DNA from: Microbulbifer rhizosphaerae
GTDB taxonomy: Bacteria; Pseudomonadota; Gammaproteobacteria; Pseudomonadales; Cellvibrionaceae
Length of the DNA: 64,000 nucleotides
Direction: 5' to 3'
Assembly: GCF_014191725.1 (NCBI RefSeq)
Contig: NZ_JACHWZ010000003.1
Coordinates: 246,151 to 310,150 of the forward strand
This document shows positions 1 to 9,719 of the stretch, one piece after another. The position numbers were made by a program, and so were the translations under genes. The notes below the pieces were generated by a model. The model saw only the letters and a program-made list of their open reading frames with translations, did no database searches and was not told the origin of the DNA. Position 1 is the stretch's first letter. Each line of letters opens with the position of its first letter.

Positions 1-3000
1 GTCCCCGGCCAGCACATAGGGTTCGGTGCGGTAGCGCTGCACGCCTTCGGCGTCGGAGGTGTGGGTGATCGGGTTAAGCAGGTCGAACAGGTGCCAGGCG
101 CGCCCGCTGTCGCGGAGGCCGGCGGCGGCCCAGACGGCCCAGGTGGCGGCGTGGGTATACTGGCCGCCGTTTTCGCGGATGCCCGGCGGATAGCCCTTGA
201 TGTAGCCGGGATCTTTTTTCGTGCGGTTGAAGGGTGGCGCCAACAGCAGTATCTGCCGCGCCTCCTCGCGCACCAGGTGCCGGTAGGCGGACTGCATTGC
301 CATGGGCGCCCTCTCCACTGGCTTTTCCGGGGCCAGGACCGACCAGGTCTGTGCAATCAGGTCGATCTTGCATTCGTCGCTCTTCTCCGAACCCACCGGG
401 GTGCCGTCGTCGTAGTAGGCGCGCCGGTACCAGGCGCCGTCCCAACCGTTTTCCTCAACCTGCTGCTTGAGATTCTCGCCCAGTTCGCGGTAGTGGTTCG
501 CCAGGGCGCCGTCGCCCATATGCTCGCACAGGGGCGCCATATCCCGGCAGACCCGCACCAGGAACCAGCCCAGCCAAACACTCTCCCCGCGCCCGGTGGT
601 ACTGATGCGGTTGAAGCCGTCGTTCCAGTCGCCGTTGCCGATCACCGGCAGGCCGTGGGGGCCCACCGCGCCGGCGCGCTCTATGGCCCGGCAGCAGTGT
701 TCGTAAAGAGAACCGGTTTCCGCGCTGGTTTCGTATTCCGTGTAGCGTTCGTTTTCGTCCTTTTCCAGGGGAGGCCCCTGCAGGTAGCTGACCCATTCCT
801 CCAGGATCGAGTAATCCCCGGTTGTGCGGATGTACTCCGCGGTGACAAACGGCAGCCACAGCAGGTCGTCGGAACATCGGGTACGCACGCCCCGTAAGGG
901 GTTCTCGTGCCACCAGTGCAGTACGTCACCGTCCTGGAACTGCCGGGAAGCGGCGCGCAGAATATGCTCCCGAGTCCACTCCGGGTGCGTCCACAGCAGC
1001 GCCTGCACATCCTGCAGTTGGTCGCGGAAACCGAAAGCACCGCTGGACTGGTAGTAGCCGCTGCGGCCCCAGAGCCGGCAGGCCAGGGTCTGGTAAGGCA
1101 GCCAGCGGTTCACCAGCAGGTCCGTGGCCTTGTCCGGCGTCTCGATCTGTACGCTGCCCAGGTATTCCTCCCAGAATTCTTCGGCTTCCTCGCGGGTCGA
1201 TTCCGCCCGCTGCGGATCGCTGAACTTCTCAGCCAGCTCCAGGGCCCGCTTGCGGTCGGCGCCCTCTCCCAGCACGAAATAGATCTGCTCCGTGGCGCCG
1301 GGCTCCAGGTCGATATGCACCTGATAGGCAGCGCAGGGATCGCCGCCGTGGTCCACCTCGCCGGAAAGGCCGATGCAGAACATGGCTGCCGGAGCGTGGA
1401 GCCCGCCGGATTTCCCCAGGAATTCCGTGCGGTCGGTGGTCAGGCCGTGGACCGGCAGGCTTGCGGCGAGAAATGCCACGCCGGCGTCGGCATCGCGGGT
1501 GAAGGTGTTGCGTGCCAACAGCACTTCACTGTGGGATTCAAATTCGCTGACGATATAGGGCCAGGTGCCCGCCCGGGTCAGCCCCAGGACCCACTCCACG
1601 TAATAGGTGGCGGTGATACGCCGCGGCCGGTCCCAGCTGTTGGTCAGGGTCAGGCGGCCGATCTTGACCGGCGCCTCCCGATGCACAAAGACCCGCCAGG
1701 CCTGTTCCATGCCGTGGCTGTTGTGCCGGTATTCGGTGTAGCCGGCACCGTGGCGCACCTGGTAGGGAGCATCTGCGGGGCGCGGCGCCGGTGTCGGCGA
1801 CCACACCTCGGCGGTCTCCTCGTCCCGCAGGTAGAGGACCTCGCCACTGGGATCGCGCACCGGATCGTTTTGCCAGGCGGTCAGGCGGTGCTCGCCGCTG
1901 TTGCCGGACCAGGTGCAGCAAGAGCCCGCTTCTGTCACCAGGCAGCCGAAAGAGGGATTGGCGATTACGTTGACCCAGGGCGCCGGCGGACGCTGTCCCC
2001 TCTCCAGGTGCAGCACGTATTCCCTGCCGTCGGCGCTGAAGCCGCCGATGCCGTTGTCGAACAGCAGGTCCTCCGGCCGCTCCAGTTCCGGCGTGGGCTG
2101 CGGCTCGTAGTCCGCAGGGCGCACCGGCACGAAGGGGGGCAAGTGCTGGGGCACACCGGGGGCTGCGATCTGTGCCGAGACCGGGCCGGCAGCGGAATCC
2201 AGCACAACCCGCGCCGCGGCCATCAGCCGCTCCCGCTCCTCCCCGGGCAGCTCCCGCCCGGGGACAATAAATACCGAGCCGTTCAGTTTGCGCAGGGTCC
2301 TGCCGCGGACATCGGTACTGATATATTGCAGCCGGTCCCGGGTGTTCTGTTCGTAGCCGGCGGAATCCTCGTCGATGATCACCAGGTCGATGGCTATCCC
2401 CCGGCCGCACCAGTAGGTGTGCGCCTGCAGGATGGGCTCGGCAAAGGCGACCTCCCCGGAACTCTGGACCTGCAGCAGCAGGATCGGATTATCGCCAGAG
2501 ATGCCCCGGCTCCACAGGCTGGATTGCAATTGCCGACCGCGGCCGAGTATCCGCGAGGGCGCGCGCACACTGCTGTCCGGCGAGAACAGCGCCGACAGCA
2601 ACTCCATCATCCAGCGCAGGTTCCCCGACGCCATGCGCAGGTTCTGCAGTTCGTGCTCTGATTGCATGCGCGCCAGGTCGAAAATCCAATGCACCTGAGG
2701 CAGTGAGCGGCGGGAGCGCAGTACCGCCATGAGTTCCTGTCGAGATTTGCTGACCCCGGTCAGGTACGCGACTTCAACTTCCGACTGCGCCGGCACGGTC
2801 AGCTCGACACCGGTGGCGATCACCGGATCGAGGACCGCGCCGGTGGTGCCACTGAAGCCCGCCAGCCCCTTCTGCAGTGCCTGGGGGCGTGCCGGGGAGC
2901 CGCCGCGCCCGAGGAAACGCCAGCGGTCCGTTTCCCAGGCGAGCCTGTGTTTCACCCCCGGCTGTACCAGCACGCTGTGACCCAGATAGATGGGCTTCTC

Positions 3001-6000
3001 CTCACTGCTGCGCGGCCGACGCCGGTAGAGCATGGTCTGCTCCTCGGGCAGGTGGTGGCTCTCCACGAAAAGTTTGGCGAAAGCCGGATGGCGGCGGTCC
3101 TCCTGTTCCGGGGCCAGCACCACTTCCGCATAGGTGCCCAGCAACAGGCGGCGCGGGCGCGCGCTCTCATTCTTGATGATCAGCCGGCGAACCTCCAGGT
3201 CGTGCTGGGAGCTGATGGCGATGCGCAGGCGGCAGAACAACTCGGACTCCCGCCGCTGGTACTCGATGCTGTGGGGCGCGAAGCTGGCGGCGCACAGGCT
3301 GGGGTCGGCGCCACAGGGGTCCAGGCCGATGGAAAAGAGAGTTCCCTTGTCCAGGTCGCGCACATAGCACCAGTGCCCGAACTGTTCCCTGGTGGGGTCC
3401 GGCTGCCAGCGGGTCAGGGCGATGTTGTGCCAATAGCTGCCGCCGCCGCCTTCAGCGCTGTTGATCAGGGTGTAGTGGCCGTTGGACAACAGGTTGTACT
3501 GCGGACGCACTCCGTGCAGGGTGGCCCACCAACTCTCCAGGGGCACGGCCGGGTGGAAACCGCGGACAGCACCGGGGCGGCTCCAGGGTACCGGTGCGGC
3601 GGGTGCGGAAGGGATGCGTTCGTGCAGCAGCGGCGTCAAACCGGCGATGCGCGGCTCCCGGTGAAAGCGCCGCAGCATGATGTCGGCGTGAAAGAAATTG
3701 TTCAGGGCCAGCATGATCATGCCCTGGTGGTGGCTCATATAGGAGCGCACGGTGCGGGCCCTGCGCGGCGCGGCCTTCGCGGTGCGGCCGAAGTCGATCG
3801 CCTCGTACAGACCGTACTGACCGTAGCCGCCGTGGGTGCGCAATCCGCGCAGGTTGTCCACCACAGCGGCGGCGTCGAAAGGCAGCGCCATCATCGACGA
3901 ATAGGGGGATATCACCAGGCGGTCGCCCAGGTCCCGTCGAAAACCGATGCCCGGCACCCCAAAGGCCCGGTACTGGTAGTGCAGGTGGGTATCGAGCTGG
4001 TAGTAGCCGGATTCGGAAATCCCCCAGGGCAAACCCAGCCGCCGGGTAAAATCGCGGTGGACCTCGATGGCGTTCCGGCAGGCCTTCGCTATCAGGCTGT
4101 GGTCCGGGGTCTCCATCAGCAGGCGGGGCATCAGGTATTCGAACAGGGTGGCACTCCAGGACATCAGCACCACCTTCCCCTTCAGTCGCCGGAAGGGACG
4201 CTCCAAGTGCAGCCAGTGCTGGCTGGGGACATCCCCCTTGGCCACGGCAATGAAACCGGCCAGACGCGATTCCGAGGCCAACAGGTCGTAGTAATTGGGA
4301 TCGAGGCTGGCGTCGGTGACGTTGTAGCCGATACGAAACAGGTGGCGGTCCTGGTCGTAGAGAAAACCGAACTCCATTTCCTGCACCCAGTTTCGGGCCC
4401 GTGTAGCCAGCCCGCGCAGTTCCCGCGTGCGCTTGTCCGCGTGTTCGCGGGTGGATTGCAAGGCGGTCCGCAATTCGCTGTTCCAGTCTTCTGCCTGCCG
4501 GCGCTGTTCCTGCGAAATATCCGAGTCCGCCAGGGCGGCCTCGAGCCGCTCGAGAATCTCTTCCGCCTCCCAGCAGCGCTCGGCGAGTTTCCCCAGGGGA
4601 ATCAGGGGGTCCAGAGCCACTGTCAGTACCCCATAGTTGTCGGCAAGGGGGGTATCCGCTTGCCGGTAAGCCGCGGGCGGCTCCTCAAGCAGCGGGTGGC
4701 AGGCCTCGATGCTTTCCCGGTGGCGGCGCAGGAATATCCGCTGGTGGTGCAGTTCGTCGAGCCAGTGCCGCAGGCGTCCCAGTGCCTCGGCACTGAAACT
4801 CTTGTCGTCGCTCTCGATCAGCGCCAGCATCCGCTCCTGCAGCTCCGGTATTTCCCGCTGGTAGGCCTCCTCTACCACAGACCACCAGTCGCCCTCCTCC
4901 ACCCGTTCCTCCAGGCGGTCGCGCAGGTCGCGTATCTGCGCGATGATTTCCCGCAGCTCCTCCCCGGGTTTCGAGCCGTCGCTGGGCTGAAGGGTCTCCT
5001 CGATGATCCCGAGGGTGTCCACAACCCCGAGCACCAGTTGCCGCCCTGCGGGCGGGAGGTACAACATCTCCTCCAGGCCGCCGGCCAGGGCCAGCAGCGA
5101 CCCCGCGAGGTTGCCGCTGTCCACGGTGGAGACGTAGCGGGGCAACAGCGGGCGCAGTTCGCGGGTTTCAAACCAGTTCAGGAAATGCCCCCGGTAGCGC
5201 TCCAGGGAGCCCATGCGGTCGAAGCTATTGTTCAGGCTGGCCAGCAGTTGGGTCAGGTCGATATAGCCGAAATCGTAGGCGCTCAGGACACTCAGCAGCC
5301 CGAGGCCGATATTGGTGGGGGAAGTGCGGCGCGCGAGCACCGCCAGGGGCTCCTCCTGGTAGTTGTCCGGCGGCAGCCAGTGATCGTTCGGCCCCATGAA
5401 CTGCTGGAAGAAAAACCAGGTGCGCCGCCCCAACAGGCGCAGTTCCCGCCGGTCTTCCTCGCCGACGGGCAATTGTTTGATCACCGGTGGCCGGTCTATC
5501 CAGCGGGTCAGTTGCGGCGCAATCAGCCAGGCCAGCAGAAGTGGCGCGGCGGCGAGCAGGCTCGCCGGCTCGCGGAAGATCAGGCCGAGTGCCACGATGG
5601 CGGCCAGCGCGGGGGAAATCCACATTTCCCGCCAGGCGCCGACCGCTCCCATGGCCCGGCCCAGCGCCCGGTTCACGTGGGCGCAGGACCGCCACTCCAG
5701 CAGGTGTCGCCGGGAAATACCCAGCCGGTAGAGGGTGCGCACTATCGCGTCCAGAGTACTGACCGCCTGGTAGGGCAGCAGCGCCAGCGACAACAGCCAG
5801 TGCAGCAACCGCTGGCGCAATAGCCCCGGCGTGCCCCGGAAATGCCGGTGCGCGCTCAGGGGGCTGGCCGCACTCCGCCACAACAGCGACAACAGCTCCA
5901 CCCAGACCGGTGCCGCGGTCAGTGCGAGTAGCGCGAGGGTCCAGGCCCAGGCCGAGCCGGGCAACCATCCGCTCCAGGCGAGCAGGAACAGGAGCAATAC

Positions 6001-8244
6001 GCCGGGGGCCTCCAGGCTGCGCCGCAGGTTGTCGGCGATTTTCCACTGGTGGATCAACGGCAGCGGGTTTTTCACCCGGGTGTCGCCGGTGGCCGGCACA
6101 CGGCGGCGCAGCCAGGGCAGCAGCTGCCAGTCACCGCGTATCCAGCGGTGGGAGCGCCGCAACAGGGCGAAGACATTGGGGGGATACTGCTCGTAGACCA
6201 CCGTATCGGACAGCAGCGCGGTGCCGCCGATGGCGCCCTCCAGCAGGTCGTGACTGAGCACGGCATTCTCCGGCAGGCGGCCCGCCAGGGTCTGCTCCAA
6301 CACCTCCGGATCGTAGATCCCCTTGCCGGCGAAGATCCCCTCGCCGAACAGGTCCTGGTAGGCATCCGACACTGCGTGGGTATAGAGGTCCACGCTTCTG
6401 TCGCCGGAAAATATTTCCGTGAACATCGTGTCTGCGGTGTCGGCGGGGTCGATTTCCAGGCGGGGCTGCAGGAAGCCGTAGCCCGCCGCCACCCGCTGCC
6501 CGGCGGTGTCCATCTGCGCGCGGTTCAGGGGATGCGCGATGGTGCCTACAAGACGCCGGGCGGTGCCCGGCGGCATCTGGGTGTCCGCATCCAGGGTGAT
6601 CACGTAGCGCAACCCGTGCAGCGCGGCGCGGTCGCCGAAGCAGGTCTCGAAGGTGGTGTCCTCGTCGCCGTGGATCAGGCGGTTGAACTCGACCAGCTTG
6701 CCGCGCTTGCGCTCCCAGCCCATCCAACAGCCCTCGGCGGCGTTCCAGCAGCGCCTGCGGTGCAGCAGCAGGAAGGTGCTGTCGAGGCCATAGCGCCGGT
6801 TCAGCGCGGACAGGGATTCCTCGGCTATTTTCAGCAGAATGCTGTCGCTATCGCAGTCCTGCTTACCGGCATCGGCGAAATCGCTCAGCACCACATAGAC
6901 GAGGTTGTTGTCGGTGTTGTTCAGGTAATTGATTTCCACGCACTGCAGAATACGGTGCACGTCCTCGGTATCGGCAATCAGCACGGGCATGACCACCGCG
7001 GTGCGGTAATCCGCCGGAATCCCAGTCTCGAAATTGAGCTTGGGAAGCTTGCGCGGCGGCAGGCTGTGGGTGATCAGGCCATTCACCAGCGCCAGGGCAA
7101 AACCCAGCAGCGGTATCGTGGTAAGCAGCAGGGCCGATACCACCACCCAGGCGGATGTCCCTCCGGCAATCAGGTAAACGGCAAGGCCAACCAGCGGGGG
7201 CAGGAAAAATACGGCCAACCCTGCAAAGTAAACTGCAAGGGCGTGATCGGTGATCCAGCGGTACAGGCGGGTCCCCCAGGCGAGCCGACACTCCAGGGAT
7301 TCCTCGAATTGGCGGCGCCCATCCCCCACCAGGTAAAAGCCCACATGCCGTTTGCGACTGTCGGATGCCTGAGCCCGGCTCAGCTCCAGGGCCCGCTCCG
7401 CCACCTCGTACTCCGGCCGCCCGCTGCCGCGCGCAATTTTTTCAACGGCGCCGCGGTAACTGTCGCGGGTTTTGAAATCCATGCGGGTGTAGGCCTCCGC
7501 CGGGTCCTGCCTGAGGACCATCTCCACGCGGCTGAGCCCTTCCACAAACTCACGCCAGTTGCATGTGCGGAGGTCGCGCAAGCTGATAATGGCGCTGGCC
7601 ACGCCGACCCCGCCGAGTTCCGCCGCCTCGAAGTCCTGCTCGTCATCCTCGGAACCGAGCACGTCCTCGGCATAGCCGGCCAGGGATTCCAACAGGGCCA
7701 GGCGCAGGACGGCCGGGAGCGCCCACAATTCGCCGGTGGTCAGGACAGTGTCATCCTGATAACGCTCCACCAGCGGGCGGATACGCTCCATGTCCAGCGG
7801 CTTGTCGTCGGTGGACAAAAGGGCCACGGCCAGGACCCGAACCCGCAGATCGGGGCGCCCCTCCCCGCCGCGGATTTTTGGGAGTTGTTTCAGGAAAGAC
7901 GGCGGCAGAGATTCCCGCACCAGCTCCAGTGCTTCCTGCACCACGTGGCGATTGTCCAGCAACCACTCCTCACCGCGGGTTCCCGTTTCGCCAGCCTCGA
8001 TACGGGCGGCGATGCGCTTGTAAATATCCGGGAAATGCCGTTCAAGCGCCCTCAGCTTCGGCTTGAGATGGTATTTCCCCGGTCCGGAAAGGATATTCCG
8101 GTGCTCCTTCGCGAGGGCGGAAATCTCCTCTTCCGGACCGCCCTGCTCGTTTTCGTCCTCGACAATGCCCCGCTTCACGTTTTGCGGTTGCGCCCCACCG
8201 GATGCTACCGGGCGCGAAAAGAACTTACGCCCATACAGTTTCAT
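1..8244 (-). CDS. ndvB: Cyclic beta-1,2-glucan synthase (GT84 plus GH94), 3' end outside window
   Basis: A large inner-membrane enzyme that builds cyclic beta-glucans from UDP-glucose; 2748 residues are visible and the reading frame is open to the window edge, so roughly the last hundred residues of a typical 2800-2900 residue NdvB/Cgs are missing. Hydrophobic segments near residues 325-390 and 760-930 flank a family 84 glucosyltransferase region with LDADTQMP near residue 550 and a QxxRW-like RSHRWIRGDW. A glycoamylase-like domain follows (about 1320-1560), then two GH94 phosphorylase-like modules with the catalytic GNGDWNDGF motif near residue 2540. The ATG overlaps the TGA of the upstream universal stress protein gene (ATGA), which points to translational coupling. 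The family assignment is firm. Osmoprotection or envelope stress as the role is inference from the family. Confidence 0.95.
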   Translation of the reverse strand, partial: MKLYGRKFFSRPVASGGAQPQNVKRGIVEDENEQGGPEEEISALAKEHRNILSGPGKYHLKPKLRALERHFPDIYKRIAARIEAGETGTRGEEWLLDNRHVVQEALELVRESLPPSFLKQLPKIRGGEGRPDLRVRVLAVALLSTDDKPLDMERIRPLVERYQDDTVLTTGELWALPAVLRLALLESLAGYAEDVLGSEDDEQDFEAAELGGVGVASAIISLRDLRTCNWREFVEGLSRVEMVLRQDPAEAYTRMDFKTRDSYRGAVEKIARGSGRPEYEVAERALELSRAQASDSRKRHVGFYLVGDGRRQFEESLECRLAWGTRLYRWITDHALAVYFAGLAVFFLPPLVGLAVYLIAGGTSAWVVVSALLLTTIPLLGFALALVNGLITHSLPPRKLPKLNFETGIPADYRTAVVMPVLIADTEDVHRILQCVEINYLNNTDNNLVYVVLSDFADAGKQDCDSDSILLKIAEESLSALNRRYGLDSTFLLLHRRRCWNAAEGCWMGWERKRGKLVEFNRLIHGDEDTTFETCFGDRAALHGLRYVITLDADTQMPPGTARRLVGTIAHPLNRAQMDTAGQRVAAGYGFLQPRLEIDPADTADTMFTEIFSGDRSVDLYTHAVSDAYQDLFGEGIFAGKGIYDPEVLEQTLAGRLPENAVLSHDLLEGAIGGTALLSDTVVYEQYPPNVFALLRRSHRWIRGDWQLLPWLRRRVPATGDTRVKNPLPLIHQWKIADNLRRSLEAPGVLLLFLLAWSGWLPGSAWAWTLALLALTAAPVWVELLSLLWRSAASPLSAHRHFRGTPGLLRQRLLHWLLSLALLPYQAVSTLDAIVRTLYRLGISRRHLLEWRSCAHVNRALGRAMGAVGAWREMWISPALAAIVALGLIFREPASLLAAAPLLLAWLIAPQLTRWIDRPPVIKQLPVGEEDRRELRLLGRRTWFFFQQFMGPNDHWLPPDNYQEEPLAVLARRTSPTNIGLGLLSVLSAYDFGYIDLTQLLASLNNSFDRMGSLERYRGHFLNWFETRELRPLLPRYVSTVDSGNLAGSLLALAGGLEEMLYLPPAGRQLVLGVVDTLGIIEETLQPSDGSKPGEELREIIAQIRDLRDRLEERVEEGDWWSVVEEAYQREIPELQERMLALIESDDKSFSAEALGRLRHWLDELHHQRIFLRRHRESIEACHPLLEEPPAAYRQADTPLADNYGVLTVALDPLIPLGKLAERCWEAEEILERLEAALADSDISQEQRRQAEDWNSELRTALQSTREHADKRTRELRGLATRARNWVQEMEFGFLYDQDRHLFRIGYNVTDASLDPNYYDLLASESRLAGFIAVAKGDVPSQHWLHLERPFRRLKGKVVLMSWSATLFEYLMPRLLMETPDHSLIAKACRNAIEVHRDFTRRLGLPWGISESGYYQLDTHLHYQYRAFGVPGIGFRRDLGDRLVISPYSSMMALPFDAAAVVDNLRGLRTHGGYGQYGLYEAIDFGRTAKAAPRRARTVRSYMSHHQGMIMLALNNFFHADIMLRRFHREPRIAGLTPLLHERIPSAPAAPVPWSRPGAVRGFHPAVPLESWWATLHGVRPQYNLLSNGHYTLINSAEGGGGSYWHNIALTRWQPDPTREQFGHWCYVRDLDKGTLFSIGLDPCGADPSLCAASFAPHSIEYQRRESELFCRLRIAISSQHDLEVRRLIIKNESARPRRLLLGTYAEVVLAPEQEDRRHPAFAKLFVESHHLPEEQTMLYRRRPRSSEEKPIYLGHSVLVQPGVKHRLAWETDRWRFLGRGGSPARPQALQKGLAGFSGTTGAVLDPVIATGVELTVPAQSEVEVAYLTGVSKSRQELMAVLRSRRSLPQVHWIFDLARMQSEHELQNLRMASGNLRWMMELLSALFSPDSSVRAPSRILGRGRQLQSSLWSRGISGDNPILLLQVQSSGEVAFAEPILQAHTYWCGRGIAIDLVIIDEDSAGYEQNTRDRLQYISTDVRGRTLRKLNGSVFIVPGRELPGEERERLMAAARVVLDSAAGPVSAQIAAPGVPQHLPPFVPVRPADYEPQPTPELERPEDLLFDNGIGGFSADGREYVLHLERGQRPPAPWVNVIANPSFGCLVTEAGSCCTWSGNSGEHRLTAWQNDPVRDPSGEVLYLRDEETAEVWSPTPAPRPADAPYQVRHGAGYTEYRHNSHGMEQAWRVFVHREAPVKIGRLTLTNSWDRPRRITATYYVEWVLGLTRAGTWPYIVSEFESHSEVLLARNTFTRDADAGVAFLAASLPVHGLTTDRTEFLGKSGGLHAPAAMFCIGLSGEVDHGGDPCAAYQVHIDLEPGATEQIYFVLGEGADRKRALELAEKFSDPQRAESTREEAEEFWEEYLGSVQIETPDKATDLLVNRWLPYQTLACRLWGRSGYYQSSGAFGFRDQLQDVQALLWTHPEWTREHILRAASRQFQDGDVLHWWHENPLRGVRTRCSDDLLWLPFVTAEYIRTTGDYSILEEWVSYLQGPPLEKDENERYTEYETSAETGSLYEHCCRAIERAGAVGPHGLPVIGNGDWNDGFNRISTTGRGESVWLGWFLVRVCRDMAPLCEHMGDGALANHYRELGENLKQQVEENGWDGAWYRRAYYDDGTPVGSEKSDECKIDLIAQTWSVLAPEKPVERAPMAMQSAYRHLVREEARQILLLAPPFNRTKKDPGYIKGYPPGIRENGGQYTHAATWAVWAAAGLRDSGRAWHLFDLLNPITHTSDAEGVQRYRTEPYVLAGD

Positions 8245-9248
8245 TCGACATTCCTGTCACTGGGGTGATTGAAGTGCGATATCGGGCAGAACTCGCCGCC
8301 CGTGTGCAGGTGCTGGGGATGGGTGTCGGGCAGGTCCTGGAAGACCAGCAACGGCAGGGAGCAGCGGCACATTACCGCTTGGCAGAGGTTGCCCTTTTCC
8401 CAGTGTGTGCCGCCCTGGGTATCGTGGACATCCATGGCAATCAGGTCGACTTCTTCCTCCATTGCTACGCCGCAAACGTTCTCTACAACACTCTGCGTCA
8501 CCTCCAGGCGAACGCGGACCTTGATACCGTTCTGCAGCTGCCGGGCAATATCCTCGAGGTAGGCTTTCGCCGCTCGCCGGTTGCATTCGACGAATTTCTC
8601 CCGCAGAGCGTACTCTTCCTGGGTAATGGGCATCCGGCGCGGCATTTCAGGCACCGAGATGACCTGCAGTAAAATCAGTTCCACCTCCTGGCCGCGCACC
8701 ATGGCCGCGACCTGGCAGGCCACCCACTCGGAGCTGTGCGAGCCGTCCATCAGAATCAGGATGCGCTTGTAGGCTTTGTCCGCCCGCCCTGAAGGCAGCT
8801 CCCCGGGCCGAACGATCATAAAGGAAATCCCGGAGCCGCTGATGACCTTGTGCGCGGTACTGCCGAAGTGAAAGCGGCTGATGCCCCCCTTTCCATAGGC
8901 GGTAAAGATCAGCAGATCGATGTCATTCTCTTCCGAATACTCGACGATCTGTTCCGAAGGCCGGCCCTCGACGATATTCGAAGTCACTGGAATAGTTCGC
9001 TCTGACAAGCGCTTCTCCAACTGGTTGAGATAGCTGCGCATTTCGGCCCTGCGCAGCCGCCAGTCTACCGAATCGGGGCTGTGCTCATCGCCGTGAGAGG
9101 TTTGTACATGCAGCAGGTGAATCTGGGCACCACAGCTCTCGGCAATGAATATAGCGTGGGAGACGGCCTCCTCCGCTGTGGAGGAGCCATCGAGTGGCAC
9201 GAGTATTTGTTTGAAGGGCACGTGTATTTCCTCTGCGAAGTCCGGCAT
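8241..9248 (-). CDS. Tandem-domain universal stress protein
   Basis: A cytoplasmic UspA-family protein of 335 residues made of two Usp domains: the first about residues 10-150, starting with FKQILVPLDGS, and the second about 160-310, starting with KRILILMDGSHSS. Usp proteins bind ATP/AMP or act as stress-induced survival factors. The first domain ends in GSTAHKVISGSGISFMIVRP, close to the usual GxxSxxVxxxxxxPVxVV signature, while the second (KGNLCQAVMCRCSLPLLVF) departs from the classic G-2X-G-9X-G(S/T) nucleotide loop. It is the first gene of a two-gene unit with the beta-glucan synthase, overlapping it by four bases. Usp genes are often FNR/Anr-controlled; no clean FNR box is visible directly upstream. 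Confidence 0.9.
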   Translation of the reverse strand: MPDFAEEIHVPFKQILVPLDGSSTAEEAVSHAIFIAESCGAQIHLLHVQTSHGDEHSPDSVDWRLRRAEMRSYLNQLEKRLSERTIPVTSNIVEGRPSEQIVEYSEENDIDLLIFTAYGKGGISRFHFGSTAHKVISGSGISFMIVRPGELPSGRADKAYKRILILMDGSHSSEWVACQVAAMVRGQEVELILLQVISVPEMPRRMPITQEEYALREKFVECNRRAAKAYLEDIARQLQNGIKVRVRLEVTQSVVENVCGVAMEEEVDLIAMDVHDTQGGTHWEKGNLCQAVMCRCSLPLLVFQDLPDTHPQHLHTGGEFCPISHFNHPSDRNVE

Positions 9249-9719
9249 TGCGTCGTCATCGCGGCTGGCAAATGGATGCCCGGCGATTCGACTGTCGCAT
9301 TAGTCTTTCTCTGATGAATTTTTTGTACCTGGACCGGGCAAGGAAACCGACAGATATGGCGCTTATTGTCTCGGCGACAGTTGTGCTATAGGCAGCGCAC
9401 TGCCCGCTGGCCTTTCTCGCAATGAATTCCTGTGAGGCCGTGGGGCACCGGGACCAGGCACCAGAAAACTATAGACCAGTAGACGGAATCTGCCTTGTCT
9501 GGGATCAAGAATACGAAAGAAAGACAGGCGCCCAGGTTGAAACAATGGCCAATGCGAGGAGTCCTCGCAGCGGGATGTCCGCCGATTAGACCAAACAGGC
9601 CTGCATGGTATCTCTTGGATAGGAAAAAGACCGGCCGCTGGCTGCCAACCCAAAGCACCGTATCTACCTTCGGGGAACTGAGAAGGTATTGACAGGAAGC
9701 AGCAAGGTCCCACTTGGTA
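9249..9719. other. Non-coding gap with a decayed duplicate
   Basis: No convincing gene is present: reading frames here have no family look and no ribosome site. The interval contains the promoter of the stress-protein/glucan-synthase unit and, at 9460-9606, a degraded copy of the region upstream of the PEP synthase gene (see repeat entries). A degenerate FNR-like box (TTGTCTGGGATCAA) lies at 9495-9508 within that copy. Confidence 0.5.
9460..9606 (+). repeat. Decayed copy of the PEP synthase 5' region
   Basis: This stretch aligns with 11041-11200, which is the leader and first codons of the PEP synthase gene. Shared blocks include CTATAGACCAG, GATCAAG(A/G)ATAC, CAGGTTGAAA and, inside the coding part, the equivalent of GACCAAA(C/T)AGG. 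The copy has no open frame. The aminotransferase gene lies exactly between the two copies, which implies an insertion or a duplication event that placed it there. Confidence 0.75.

Noticed and set aside
907..8268. Long open frames on the plus strand at 907-2661, 2947-5823 and 6049-8268
   Set aside because: They run opposite to the glucan synthase gene and have no family features; GC-rich codon use creates them. The minus strand encodes a continuous recognised protein.
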